A stretch of 64,000 nucleotides of DNA from Microbulbifer taiwanensis (GTDB lineage Bacteria > Pseudomonadota > Gammaproteobacteria > Pseudomonadales > Cellvibrionaceae): positions 1-64,000 of the forward strand of contig NZ_JACZFR010000006.1 of assembly GCF_014904815.1 (NCBI RefSeq). The letters are read 5' to 3'. Below are positions 27,731 through 37,956 of this stretch, piece after piece (positions within the stretch are counted from its first letter, which is position 1; every line of letters begins with the position of its first letter). The notes under the pieces are model-generated. The model was not told where the DNA came from and searched no databases. It saw nothing but the letters and a program-made list of their open reading frames with translations. The position numbers and the translations under genes were made by a program.

Positions 27731-28042
27731 TTGGGCCTGAATAGAGGAGAGTGGCGGCGTATCTGGGATACCTTTATTTCATTTCTTAATGTCTTCAGGT
27801 GATTCCAGTAGTACGCCGCTGCTTGATGTTCTCTAAAGCGGCTGAAAGTAGTCAATAAATTCGTCGGTTTAAATTGGATGGTGTGCAGGGAGGGTGTTAA
27901 TCTGATAGTTATCCCCTGGGATATGTGGGTAAATCAGTTGGATTGGTTCATGCTTGATATGGAGGTTGCCGGTTTTTCAGGAGGGTATGTCAGTTCAAAC
28001 CTGAACTACTGCAAGTAATTAAATATAAGCAGGCAGCTTTTC
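27731..28042. other. Gene-free region between lipoprotein and mmsB
   Basis: These 312 bases lie between convergent genes. A small palindrome (GTTCAAACCTGAAC, 27992-28005) is present, but I see no T-rich terminator, gene or RNA. Confidence 0.35.
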
Positions 28043-28936
28043 TTAATTAGTCCTGCCGAAAATTCTTTGGATACTGGAAAAATCCAGCTTTTCGTTACCC
28101 GCCATCAAGTGCAGCCCATAGAGGTTGCGCGCCAGCGAGCCCAGCGGTGTGTAGGTTTTGCTCGCCGTAGCGGCCTGCTGTGCCAGCCCCAGATCCTTGC
28201 ACATCAACTTCACCATAAATCCGCCTTCATAGTTGTTGCTGGCCGGCACATTCTCCATAACGCCAGGGTAGGGATTGTATTTCTCCAGCGACCAGTTGGC
28301 ACCGGAGCTCTTCAGCATTATCTCCGACAGCACCTTTGGGTCCAGACCGTTGTCGACGCCCAACTGCAATGCCTCGGCGGTGCCGATCATATGCACGGCG
28401 AGCAGCATGTTGTTGCACATCTTCGCTGTCTGCCCTGCACCGGCGGATCCGGCATGAAATACGTTGCTGCCCATATGCTGCAGCAGCTGGCGCGCGGCGT
28501 CCACATCGGCCGCCTCGCCGCCACACATAAAACTCAGGGTGCCGGCGACGGCGCCGGCTACGCCGCCGGATACCGGTGCTTCTATTGCGCGCAGCCCGCG
28601 CTTCCGCGCTTCCGTAATCAGGCGTCTGGAGCTGGAGGCGGCGACGGTGGAGCAGTCGATGACCAGCGTTTTCCTGTTGATATGGTCCAGCAGTTTTTCA
28701 TCGTCGATATACAGCGCCTCCACATCCTCGCCATTCGGCAGCATGCTCAGTACAAAGTCGGCCCCGGTGATGGTTTCCAGCGGTGAGGCCGATTTTTTCA
28801 CCCCGTGCTCCGCGGCCAGATTCAGTAATTCTTTCACCGGATCGAAACCGGTCACATTGAATCCGGCTTTGATCAGATTGGCGGACATGGGGCCGCCCAT
28901 ATGCCCGAGGCCAAAAAATGCCACTGACTTGTTCAT
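28043..28936 (-). CDS. mmsB: 3-hydroxyisobutyrate dehydrogenase
   Basis: The 297-residue enzyme oxidises 3-hydroxyisobutyrate to methylmalonate semialdehyde in valine degradation. It has the Rossmann motif FFGLGHMGGPMSANLIKAGF at residues 7-26, substrate motif EAPVSGGVAGAVAGTL near 120, catalytic Lys in GAGQTAKMCNNMLL near 170, and the C-terminal helical domain with NYEGGFMVKLMCKDLGLAQ. Length is normal. It lies downstream of mmsA on the same strand, with a REP-like hairpin between. Two truncated copies of its 3' end lie 4.5 to 5 kb away. Confidence 0.96.
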   Translation of the reverse strand: MNKSVAFFGLGHMGGPMSANLIKAGFNVTGFDPVKELLNLAAEHGVKKSASPLETITGADFVLSMLPNGEDVEALYIDDEKLLDHINRKTLVIDCSTVAASSSRRLITEARKRGLRAIEAPVSGGVAGAVAGTLSFMCGGEAADVDAARQLLQHMGSNVFHAGSAGAGQTAKMCNNMLLAVHMIGTAEALQLGVDNGLDPKVLSEIMLKSSGANWSLEKYNPYPGVMENVPASNNYEGGFMVKLMCKDLGLAQQAATASKTYTPLGSLARNLYGLHLMAGNEKLDFSSIQRIFGRTN

Positions 28937-28965
28937 ATCCTTTCCCGCATTCGAAGTTCCGTGCC

Positions 28966-29033
28966 GTAGGAGCCTGCCTGCAGGCGAATGGCAACGGAGT
29001 TCTGTTCTTTTTCGCCTGCAGGCAGGCTCCTAC
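28966..29033. repeat. REP-like hairpin with perfect 23-bp stem
   Basis: The left arm begins GTAGGAGCCTGCCTGC and ends at 28988; the right arm (29011-29033) is its exact reverse complement, ending CTCCTAC, with a 22-base loop. It lies between mmsA and mmsB, so it would form a strong hairpin in their mRNA and could change the relative level of the two enzymes. Confidence 0.8.
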
Positions 29034-29051
29034 AATTTCGGCGCGTGTCGG

Positions 29052-30575
29052 CTATTTTAGGTGAATGGTCATATTCGGGTGCTCCGCGTGCTCGATATCC
29101 GTATCGAACCAGCGCGCAGTCACCGTCTTGGTTTCGGTGTAGAAACGCACCGCCTGCTTGCCGTAAGCGTGCTGGTCGCCGTAGAAGGAGGCGCGCCAGC
29201 CGGTGAAGCTGAAAAACGGTAGCGGTACCGGTATCGGCACATTGATACCCACTTGGCCGACCAGAATATCGTGCTGGTATCTGCGCGCGGCGGCGCCGCT
29301 GGCGGTGAAGATGGAGGTGCCGTTGCCGTAGGGGCAGTCGTTGATCAGCCGTATGGCGTCCTCAAGGCGGTCGGCATTGACCAGGCAGAGTACCGGGCCG
29401 AATATCTCATCTTTGTAGATGGACATCTCCGGGGTGACATCGGCGAACAGTGTCGGCCCGACCCAGTTGCCATCCGGATAGCCCTCCACACTTGCGTCGG
29501 TGCCGTCGAGCAAGCAGCTGGCACCTTCCTGTTTACCCCTGGCGATATAGTCTTTTACCCGATCGCGCGCCGCGGGTGAGATCAGCGGCCCGAAGTCCGC
29601 CTTGGGGTCCTTCCATACGCCGGGCCTGACCTTGGCCATGGTGTCGCGGATTTCCGCAATCCACTGCTGCGCCTCGCCCACCAGCACGACAACGGAGATG
29701 GCCATGCAGCGCTGGCCGGCGGCGCCCACCGAGGAGCCGACGATATTGTTCAGCACCGCCTGCTTGTTGGCGTCCGGCATCACCACCATATGGTTCTTGG
29801 CGCCGGCGAAGGCCTGCACCCGTTTCAGGTGGTCGGTGCCGGTGCGGTAGATATGCTGGCCGACCGGCACAGAGCCGACAAAAGAGATGGCCTTGATATC
29901 CGGGTGGGTGAGCAGGAAATCCACCTGCGCCTTGCCGCCGTGCACCACCTGCAGTACCCCCTTGGGCGCGCCCGCCTCGGCGAAGAGTTCCGCCAGCTTG
30001 CAGGGAGTGATCGGATCCTGTTCCGAGGGTTTGAGCACGAAGGTGTTGCCGCAGGCGATGGCCATCGGGAACATCCACAGCGGAATCATGGCCGGGAAGT
30101 TGAACGGTGTGATGCCGGTGCAGACGCCCAGCGGCTGGGTGTAGGAGTAGCAGTCGATACTCGATGCCACATTCTCCACCGTTTCCCCCATCATCAGTGC
30201 GGCGATATTGGCCGCCTGCTCCACCACCTCGATACCGCGCCAGATATCGCCCTTGGCGTCCTCGAAGGTCTTGCCGGTTTCCTCGCAGAGGATTTCTGCC
30301 AGTTCCTCCTGATGCTCCTTGAGCAGCTGCTGATACCTCAGCATCAGCCTGGCACGACTGGGTACGGGAGTCTTGCGCCAGCTCTGAAAGGCCGCACTGG
30401 CGGCATCGACTGCCCGCTGCAGTTCGTCGACGGTCGTGTAGGGCGCCCGGGTCAGCAGCTCGCCGCTGGCCGGGTTGGTGACGTCGAGCCAGTGGTCGCT
30501 GCGGGATTGAATCCATTCGCCATTGATATAGAGCGGCAGCTTTTCGGGGATAGTGGCGGGAATCGTCTTGTCCAT
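29052..30575 (-). CDS. mmsA: CoA-acylating methylmalonate-semialdehyde dehydrogenase
   Basis: The 507-residue aldehyde dehydrogenase converts methylmalonate semialdehyde to propionyl-CoA in valine and thymine breakdown. Family features: [20 protein letters not shown] at the start, [42 protein letters not shown], and the catalytic Cys in [12 protein letters not shown] chose the ATG at 30575, which gives a normal length; the open frame extends 38 codons upstream without family similarity. It forms an operon with mmsB. Confidence 0.96.
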   Translation of the reverse strand: MDKTIPATIPEKLPLYINGEWIQSRSDHWLDVTNPASGELLTRAPYTTVDELQRAVDAASAAFQSWRKTPVPSRARLMLRYQQLLKEHQEELAEILCEETGKTFEDAKGDIWRGIEVVEQAANIAALMMGETVENVASSIDCYSYTQPLGVCTGITPFNFPAMIPLWMFPMAIACGNTFVLKPSEQDPITPCKLAELFAEAGAPKGVLQVVHGGKAQVDFLLTHPDIKAISFVGSVPVGQHIYRTGTDHLKRVQAFAGAKNHMVVMPDANKQAVLNNIVGSSVGAAGQRCMAISVVVLVGEAQQWIAEIRDTMAKVRPGVWKDPKADFGPLISPAARDRVKDYIARGKQEGASCLLDGTDASVEGYPDGNWVGPTLFADVTPEMSIYKDEIFGPVLCLVNADRLEDAIRLINDCPYGNGTSIFTASGAAARRYQHDILVGQVGINVPIPVPLPFFSFTGWRASFYGDQHAYGKQAVRFYTETKTVTARWFDTDIEHAEHPNMTIHLK

Positions 30576-30695
30576 GCGTATCTTCCAGATCGATTGGCAT
30601 GAACAGTTTAGGTGCGGGTGGAAAGTGGGGCAGAAAAGTGGCGCGTCCGTTCTCGCGGACGCGCCGCCGCTTTCCTCCGCAATTTTCATCGTCGC

Positions 30696-31292
30696 TTAGC
30701 GGGTACGGAGCGTGACTCTGTACGCTCTATCGTCGCGACTGGCCACTGCGCGGGGCAGATCCCGTGTATAGGTCAGCAGCGTATAGTCACGCGGGTCCGC
30801 TACGCATCTGAATCCCATGGACTTGGCGAAACTTTTTACGCGCACGTTGTCGGCCGATTCGATGGAGTAGATGCGTTCCAGCCCCTGTTCACACGCGGAG
30901 TCGATCAGGCGCTGCAGCATCAGGCTGCCCAGACCCAGGCCCTGCCAGTCATCACTGACCACTACCGCGCACTCGGCAGCCTGGCCATCGTCGTCCAGCG
31001 CGTAGTGGGCCACCGCCACCGCCCTCTGCGAATGATTGCTGCCGGACACGGCGATATACGCTTCGTGCTGCTGGTGATCATTATCGGTCAACAGCTCGAT
31101 CAGTTTTTCGCTCGCCTTGCAGCTACCGCCGATAAAGCGGTCGCGACGTGTTTCGGGCGACAGGTTCTCAATCAGGTCTTTTTCCAGCTGGCCGTCCTTT
31201 CTGCTCACAGGGCGTACCACCACTCTGCGTCCGTTACCCAGAGTCACTGTCTCCGTTCGGTAATCTTTGTTGGTCGTGTTGTAGGTAGACAT
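30696..31292 (-). CDS. GNAT family N-acetyltransferase
   Basis: The 198-residue protein has one GNAT domain. AECAVVVSDDWQGLGLGSLM contains the acetyl-CoA pyrophosphate-binding motif (Q-x-x-G-x-G), and RIYSIESADNVRVKSFAKSMGF is the typical last helix-strand unit. The N-terminus TVTLGNGRRVVVRPVSRKDG resembles the acetyltransferase part of Pat-like enzymes. GGAGG lies six bases before the ATG at 31292; a TTG two codons earlier is too close. The acceptor substrate is unknown. Confidence 0.88.
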   Translation of the reverse strand: MSTYNTTNKDYRTETVTLGNGRRVVVRPVSRKDGQLEKDLIENLSPETRRDRFIGGSCKASEKLIELLTDNDHQQHEAYIAVSGSNHSQRAVAVAHYALDDDGQAAECAVVVSDDWQGLGLGSLMLQRLIDSACEQGLERIYSIESADNVRVKSFAKSMGFRCVADPRDYTLLTYTRDLPRAVASRDDRAYRVTLRTR

Positions 31293-31575
31293 ATTCAACC
31301 TCCCGACTGCTACTGGCAGCTTGTCTACCGAAGGTTCCTCAACAGAAATTTTATTTCTACAGAGTCCTCGGCCACTTGTTGTGGTCGTGACTGAATCCTA
31401 TGGTGTGTCTCTTTCGACTCCAAGGGTTCTGCGGGTCAATAAATTAAATCGTTTAACAGCGGCGGGAGCTAGAACTGCAAGTTGCTGCTGTGCAACAAAT
31501 GCATCACAAAGGTTAAACACAGAGTCCCTAAGCTGCGGCGTTTCCGACAATAACAATCCAACAAAGGAATTTGTG

Positions 31576-33282
31576 ATGAGACTTTCAACTCTCTGCAGTG
31601 TCGCTGCGCTGCTGCCCCTGTCCGCCCTGGCTGCCCCGGAGGTGCACTACGACCTGTGCCAGGAGCCCTTCTACTATCGCGGAGTGACCTACCTGGGTAC
31701 TACAGACAAAGACAACGACGGCACCCAGTGGTGCTACCTGAAGACTCCGAAGTCCGGCAGCAGCTGGGGCAATGTGCGGCTGGAGACAATCCCGCCTCGA
31801 AAAACCCTGAGCGGCCAGGCGTGCAGCCAGACCACCGGCTACCAGGGAGAGACGGTATACGGCTGTACCTCCAGGAATCATCACGAGCCCTGGTGCTACC
31901 TGCCGTCGGGGGCCTGGGAGGCCTGCGAGGCCCCGGCGCCAGCCGAACCGCTGCTGGCGCACACCCAGCCACAAGCGACGCAGACAGTTTCGACCCTCGC
32001 CCTCGGTTCCTGCTTCAAGGAGCTGGGCAGTGCCGGCCAGGCTATGGAGCGGGTGATAGAGCAAGATCCCGATCTTTTTCTGTGGTTGGGGGACAATATC
32101 TACGGCGACACCACCGACATGACCCTGCTGCGCCAGAAATACGATGCCAAGAAGCGCAGCCCCTACTACGAAAGATTTCTCGAGGCGGAAATCCCGGTGA
32201 TGGCCACCTGGGATGACCACGACTACGGGGCCAACAACAGCGGCGCCGAATATTCCAGGCGCGCGGAGAGCCAGCTGGAGTTTCTGCGCCACTTCGATAT
32301 TCCCGAGGGTGACCCGCGCTACGGCAGTCGCGATGGCGTCTACAGTGCGCAGCTGTTCGGCAGTGGCGACCGGCAACTACACGTGATCATGCTGGATGCC
32401 CGCTATCACCGCTCTCCCACCTTTTCCGACTACGGTCGCTGTGAGGGCGATAACTCCAGTATGCTGGGCGAAGCACAGTGGGCCTGGCTGGAACAGGAAC
32501 TCGCCCGGCCGTCTGAGATCAAGGTGATAGGGTCCGGTATCCAGGTGTTGCCGCCGCTGCATCGCGACCGCAACCTGAACCAGTACTGCGCCTACGGCGA
32601 TGGCAAGAAGTTCAATCAGGCGATTGCCAACCTGGACGAGGAGACACTCTCCGGCACCGAGTACGAATCCTGGGCGGAATTCCCCCTGGAGCGGGAGCGG
32701 TTGCTGCGCCTGGTGCAGAAGAGTATCAACGAAGGCAACGCAAAGACGATCGTCTTTGTCAGCGGCGACCAGCACTGGGGTGAGCTGTTACAGAAGGATC
32801 TGCCCGCATCTGCCGAGTATGGCGATGCCGCCACCCTCTACGAGATCACGGCCTCCGGCTTTGGCCAGAACTGGCCCTATGCAGTGCCCAATCCCAACCG
32901 CATGCCGGTGTGGGCGGACTACCGCGGCAGTGGCAGCTATGACAAGCGCTGTGTCTTCCCCTTCAGTTATGGCGGTGTTCAGTACCGGCGCTGTACCAGC
33001 GAGGACCACGATCGCCCCTGGTGTTATCTGTCCGTGGATGCCTCCGGCAAGGGCGTGGCCGGCGAGTGGGGCAACTGCGCCGCGGAGGGGGCGACGATTC
33101 CCACCGGCAGCGTGGGCGTCGTGGCCGACGATGTCGAAAGCCTCTCCACCGCCGACCGCCACCTGGTGAACAAACCCGGCAGCAATTACGGTTTTATTCG
33201 AGTGGACTGGCAGAAGCGGGAGTTGAGGCTGTCGCTGGAGACAGAGTCCGAAGAGGCGGTGTCTACCCTGGTGAAGTTTTGA
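31576..33282 (+). CDS. PhoD-like metallophosphatase with three fibronectin-II/kringle-like modules
   Basis: The 568-residue secreted protein has a Sec-type signal peptide (cleavage near LSALA-AP, residue 19) instead of the twin-arginine signal usual for PhoD. Residues 140-455 form a PhoD-type phosphatase/phospholipase D domain: ALGSCFKE, LFLWLGDNIYGDT, TWDDHDYGANN, VIMLDARYHRSP and FVSGDQHWGEL supply the metal ligands. Three Cys-rich modules flank it. Module 1 (28-55) lacks the second Cys. Modules 2 (83-117) and 3 (459-501) fit the FN2 pattern C-x2-PF-x-Y-x7-C-x8-WC; module 3 starts CVFPFSYGGVQYRRC. Such modules in animals bind collagen or other matrix. Here they may bind a matrix or glycan; that is inference. 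The ATG at 31576 follows AAAGGAA; it appears monocistronic. Confidence 0.88.
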   Translation: MRLSTLCSVAALLPLSALAAPEVHYDLCQEPFYYRGVTYLGTTDKDNDGTQWCYLKTPKSGSSWGNVRLETIPPRKTLSGQACSQTTGYQGETVYGCTSRNHHEPWCYLPSGAWEACEAPAPAEPLLAHTQPQATQTVSTLALGSCFKELGSAGQAMERVIEQDPDLFLWLGDNIYGDTTDMTLLRQKYDAKKRSPYYERFLEAEIPVMATWDDHDYGANNSGAEYSRRAESQLEFLRHFDIPEGDPRYGSRDGVYSAQLFGSGDRQLHVIMLDARYHRSPTFSDYGRCEGDNSSMLGEAQWAWLEQELARPSEIKVIGSGIQVLPPLHRDRNLNQYCAYGDGKKFNQAIANLDEETLSGTEYESWAEFPLERERLLRLVQKSINEGNAKTIVFVSGDQHWGELLQKDLPASAEYGDAATLYEITASGFGQNWPYAVPNPNRMPVWADYRGSGSYDKRCVFPFSYGGVQYRRCTSEDHDRPWCYLSVDASGKGVAGEWGNCAAEGATIPTGSVGVVADDVESLSTADRHLVNKPGSNYGFIRVDWQKRELRLSLETESEEAVSTLVKF

Positions 33283-33596
33283 CGGGCCCTTTGAAATAAA
33301 TCTGTTGTCGCCAGGCAGATCTGCTATAGTGGCGCGGCTGGTGTATTGCCAGCTGCGTCATCTGTAGGCCGGAATATAGATCTCCGGCACCCTCCCCGGA
33401 ATTTTTTCCCAAATTCTTCCCGGAAGCCTCTACTGAATGCCGCACCATGCCGGTCTCGCTCCACAGAAGCGCCGGCTATTAGACGGCGGCGCGAACCCTG
33501 ATTCTGACCAGGGATTCGCAAACTCCGAATTTTCTTATCGCCCGCAAGCGGGCGGAACTGTTTGATTGCGCTGCTGGCGTAACTCGAGGTTTTTCT
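33283..33596. other. Long leader region before the RNA helicase gene
   Basis: These 314 bases hold a candidate extended -10 promoter (33322-33330) and then about 260 bases that would form a long 5' untranslated region. A stem-loop (CGCCCGCAAGCGGGCG, 33540-33555) lies 41 bases before the start codon. No open frame has family similarity. Confidence 0.45.
33322..33330 (+). promoter_or_regulatory. Candidate extended -10 promoter of the helicase gene
   Basis: TGCTATAGT fits the extended -10 consensus TGnTATAAT with one mismatch. No good -35 at 17-bp spacing is seen, which is tolerable for extended -10 promoters. It would start transcription near 33337. Confidence 0.35.
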
Positions 33597-34925
33597 ATGT
33601 TGTTTGAAGATCTGGGCCTGACCCAGGAAATTGCCCGCGCCGTATCCGAGCAGGGCTATACCCAGCCCACGCCGATCCAGGCGCAGGCCATCCCCGCGGT
33701 CATGAAAGGTGGCGATATCATGGCCGCCGCGCAGACGGGTACCGGCAAGACCGCCGGCTTTACCCTGCCGCTGCTGCACCGTCTGTCCGGCGGCGAGCGC
33801 GCCCGCAATACCCAGGTGCGCGCCCTGGTGTTGACGCCGACCCGCGAACTGGCGGCGCAGGTATTCGACAATGTGCAGAGCTACAGCAAGTACCTGCCCC
33901 TGCGTCACGCGGTGGTCTTCGGCGGTGTGAAAATCAATCCGCAGATATCGCGCCTGCGCGGCGGTACCGATATTCTCGTGGCTACTCCCGGCCGCCTGCT
34001 GGACCTACACGGCCAGGGCGCGGTGCGCTTCGACAAGCTGGAAGCACTGGTGCTGGATGAAGCCGACCGCATGCTGGACATGGGCTTTATCCACGATATC
34101 AAGCGCATCCTGAAAATACTGCCGGCGAAGCGCCAGAACCTGCTCTTCTCCGCCACTTTCTCCCCGGAGATTCGCCAGCTGGCCAAGGGCCTGGTAAAGG
34201 ATCCGCTGGAGATAGATGTCAGCCCGCGCAACACCACTACCGAGACGGTGCGGCAGAAATTGCACCCGGTGGACAAGGCGCGCAAGCAGAAACTGCTGAG
34301 CCACCTGATACGCGAGAACAACTGGCACCAGGCGCTGGTGTTCAGTCGCACCAAACACGGCGCCAACAAGCTGGTGAAGCAGCTGGAGGCGGACAATATC
34401 CGCGCTGCTGCCATTCACGGCAACAAGAGCCAGAATGCGCGCACAAAAGCCCTGGCGGATTTCAAGAACGGCAAGGTGCAGATACTGGTGGCGACGGACA
34501 TCGCCGCGCGCGGTATCGATATCGACCAGCTGCCGCAGGTTGTGAATTTCGACTTGCCCAATGTACCCGAGGACTATGTGCACCGTATCGGCCGCACCGG
34601 CCGCGCCGGTGCCCGCGGCCAGGCGGTGTCCCTGGTGAGTGCGGACGAGATCAAGCAGCTGCGCGATATCGAGCGGCTGATCAACAAGCCGGTGCCGCGG
34701 GAAGAGATTGAGGGATTCGAACCGAGTCACGCACTGCCGGAATCCGGCAATCCCAGGCGCGGTGGCGGTGGGCAGAAACGCAGCGGTGGTGGACAGGCGC
34801 GCGGCAACGGCCAGGGGCGCGGACAGAATCGCGGCAACGGCCAGAATCGTGGCGATACACCGCGCGGCGATGCCCAGCGCCCGCGCCGCCGCAGGCGCCC
34901 GGCGCGCAGCACCGAATCCGCGTAA
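33597..34925 (+). CDS. rhlE: DEAD-box ATP-dependent RNA helicase, RhlE type
   Basis: The 442-residue helicase has the Q motif ([14 protein letters not shown]), Walker [24 protein letters not shown] box [17 protein letters not shown], the [10 protein letters not shown] region and [10 protein letters not shown]. The core ends near residue 370 and is followed by an RG/Q/N-rich tail (residues 385-442) with repeated GNGQNRG-like units. Such basic disordered tails bind RNA. The overall form matches the RhlE subgroup, which acts in ribosome and mRNA remodelling. The long leader suggests post-transcriptional or cold control, as in other helicases. Confidence 0.92.
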   Translation: MLFEDLGLTQEIARAVSEQGYTQPTPIQAQAIPAVMKGGDIMAAAQTGTGKTAGFTLPLLHRLSGGERARNTQVRALVLTPTRELAAQVFDNVQSYSKYLPLRHAVVFGGVKINPQISRLRGGTDILVATPGRLLDLHGQGAVRFDKLEALVLDEADRMLDMGFIHDIKRILKILPAKRQNLLFSATFSPEIRQLAKGLVKDPLEIDVSPRNTTTETVRQKLHPVDKARKQKLLSHLIRENNWHQALVFSRTKHGANKLVKQLEADNIRAAAIHGNKSQNARTKALADFKNGKVQILVATDIAARGIDIDQLPQVVNFDLPNVPEDYVHRIGRTGRAGARGQAVSLVSADEIKQLRDIERLINKPVPREEIEGFEPSHALPESGNPRRGGGGQKRSGGGQARGNGQGRGQNRGNGQNRGDTPRGDAQRPRRRRRPARSTESA

Positions 34926-34944
34926 TTTCCCGAACCCCTATCAT

Positions 34945-34971
34945 GTAGGAGCGGCGGGGCGGCCGTCCGCC
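34945..34971. repeat. Single REP-like arm, GTAGGAGCGG family
   Basis: GTAGGAGCGGCGGGGCGGCC begins this arm, matching the left arm of the hairpin at 21008-21109, but no right arm follows. It is a degenerate or half element just after the helicase stop. Confidence 0.6.
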
Positions 34972-34992
34972 TAAGTAGGTAAAAGGTAAATC

Positions 34993-35050
34993 CCGTAGGG
35001 TGCGCCGCGCGCACCATTGATCCATTTGGTACGCGCGGCGCACCCTACGG
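34993..35050. repeat. REP-like hairpin, GTAGGGTGCGCC family
   Basis: A 19-bp stem starting CCGTAGGGTGCGCC pairs with the reverse complement ending CCCTACGG, with a 20-base loop. It is closely related to the copy at 14096-14169. It lies between convergent genes, where it may also help termination. Confidence 0.8.
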
Positions 35051-35068
35051 TAGACCTGATTCCCGAAA

Positions 35069-36382
35069 TTACTGCTTCTGGTTGTTGGCCATATAATCCA
35101 GCGTCAGCCGGGTAATGGTCTCGGTACCTATCTTCAGTGCACTCTCGTCGACATAGAAGCGCGGCGAGTGATTGCTGGCGGCAGTGGCCGCATCCTTGCC
35201 TGCCGGCGTCACGCCGAGGAAGTAGTAGAAACCGGGTACCTCGTTGGCGAAGAAGGAAAAGTCCTCGGCGCCGGTAATCTTCGGCACCTCTATGACTCTC
35301 TTGTCGCCGGCGACGGCTTTCACTACCGGCAGTACTTTTTCGGTCAGTGCCGGATTGTTCACCGTCACCGGATAGCCCTCGAGAATTTCCACTTCCGCCT
35401 TGGTGCCGGCGCTTTCGGCGATCAGCTCGGCGGTGGTTTTCAGCTTGTCGAAAATCTGCCGGCGGTTGTCCATATCGAAATTGCGTATTGTCCCGTTCAG
35501 GAAGACGCTGTCCGGGATGATATTGTTGCGCACGCCGCCGTCTATCTTGCCGAAGGACACCACCGCCGGCTCCTTGGTGATGTCAATCTGGCGGCTGACG
35601 ATGGTCTGGGTGCCCATGACGATCTGCGCCGCGGCGGTGATGGGGTCGGCCCCGCCCCAGGGGCGCGAGCCGTGGGTCTGGCGGCCATTGACGGTAATGC
35701 GGAATTCGTCCGAGCTGGCCATCAGCGGGCCGGATCTGTAGCCGATCACACCGGAGGGCAGGGTAGAGGTCACATGCTGGCCGAAGGCCACATCCGGCTT
35801 GTACTTCCTGAACAGCCCCTCTTTCAGCATCAGCTCTGCACCGCCCTCCTCACCGTCCGGCGCGCCCTCTTCGGCGGGCTGGAAGATAAACAGCACATTG
35901 CCGGCCAGCTCTTCGCGCATATTTGCCAGCACCTCCGCTGCGCCCATCAGCATGGCCACATGGGTGTCGTGACCGCAGGCGTGCATCACTCCCACATCCT
36001 TGCCCTGGTAGCTGGTCCTGACCTTGGAGGCGAAGGGCAGATCCACCTGCTCGGTGACCGGCAGTGCGTCCATATCCGCGCGCAGCGCCACCGTAGGGCC
36101 CGGTTTGCCGCCCTTCAGCAGGCCGATGACGCCGGTGTGCGCCACGCCCGTCTCCACTTCCATGCCGAGGGATTTCAGGTGTTTCTCAATATATTTGGCG
36201 GTCTCGAATTCGCGATTGCCCAGCTCCGGATGCTGATGGATATGGCGGCGCCAATCGATCACCTTGGCTTCGGTGTTCTTCAGCAGCTGATCCGGGGCGG
36301 CGGCGGTGGCCGGATTGGCGCCCAGCGGAATGCCGCCCGACAGCGTTGCGCCCATGGCGAAAGACAGGAATACTTTTTTCAC
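35069..36382 (-). CDS. M20D-type amidohydrolase, secreted
   Basis: The 437-residue enzyme of the M20 aminoacylase-1-like group has a signal peptide (MKKVFLSFAMGATLSGG, cleavage near AAA-PD). Zinc ligands are visible in HACGHDTH (residues 135-142), the Glu pair in PAEEGAP, and GQHVTS. The lid domain contains TVNGRQTHGSRPWGG, and the last ligand is near SNHSPRFYVDE. Relatives hydrolyse hippurate, N-acyl amino acids or indole-acetyl conjugates; specificity is not readable. It is convergent with the helicase gene and divergent from the TPR gene. Confidence 0.93.
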   Translation of the reverse strand: MKKVFLSFAMGATLSGGIPLGANPATAAAPDQLLKNTEAKVIDWRRHIHQHPELGNREFETAKYIEKHLKSLGMEVETGVAHTGVIGLLKGGKPGPTVALRADMDALPVTEQVDLPFASKVRTSYQGKDVGVMHACGHDTHVAMLMGAAEVLANMREELAGNVLFIFQPAEEGAPDGEEGGAELMLKEGLFRKYKPDVAFGQHVTSTLPSGVIGYRSGPLMASSDEFRITVNGRQTHGSRPWGGADPITAAAQIVMGTQTIVSRQIDITKEPAVVSFGKIDGGVRNNIIPDSVFLNGTIRNFDMDNRRQIFDKLKTTAELIAESAGTKAEVEILEGYPVTVNNPALTEKVLPVVKAVAGDKRVIEVPKITGAEDFSFFANEVPGFYYFLGVTPAGKDAATAASNHSPRFYVDESALKIGTETITRLTLDYMANNQKQ

Positions 36383-36444
36383 GGCTGTTTTCCTTGATTG
36401 TCGTTATCGTCGACCGATTCTAACTCGAGTCAGTAAGGTGCCCC

Positions 36445-36774
36445 ATGACCAATCCGATCATCCCCCGCCTGCGCGCCCAACTGCAGCAGGGCAGAGATTC
36501 GCCCCTGTTGCGCTTTGGCCTCGGCAGTGCCCTGTTCAATGAGAAGAACTACCGCGAGGCGGCGGAACAGCTGTCGGTCTGCGTCGCGCAGATGCCGGAT
36601 CACTCGGCGGCCTGGAAGCTACTGGGGCGCAGCCATATGGCACTGGGGGAGCGGGGCCTGGCCCGCGAGGCTTTCACCGAGGGGCTGGGTGTGGCGCGCG
36701 ACAGGGGGGACAGGCAGGTGGAGCGGGAGATAGAGGTATTCCTGAAGAAACTGGGCAGACTGGCTAAAAATTGA
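36445..36774 (+). CDS. Small tetratricopeptide repeat protein
   Basis: The 109-residue protein has two to three TPR-like helix pairs: SPLLRFGLGSALFNEKNYREA, AAEQLSVCVAQMPDHSAAWKLLG and RSHMALGERGLAREAFTEGL. There is no signal peptide, so it should act in the cytoplasm as an adaptor. The ATG at 36445 is close to the divergent M20 gene. Its partner is unknown; it ends 69 bp before the importer operon and may be read with it. Confidence 0.8.
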   Translation: MTNPIIPRLRAQLQQGRDSPLLRFGLGSALFNEKNYREAAEQLSVCVAQMPDHSAAWKLLGRSHMALGERGLAREAFTEGLGVARDRGDRQVEREIEVFLKKLGRLAKN

Positions 36775-36843
36775 TCTTTCGCCGTTGATCAATTATTGTG
36801 CAGTCTCTTTTCGTCTACGCCAGCGCCGATAAGGGTGACCACC

Positions 36844-37949
<1,106 letters not shown>

Positions 37950-37956
<7 letters not shown>

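Noticed and set aside
29052..30689. Longer mmsA start at 30689
   Set aside because: The extra 38 residues have no family similarity, and the ATG at 30575 gives the normal length.
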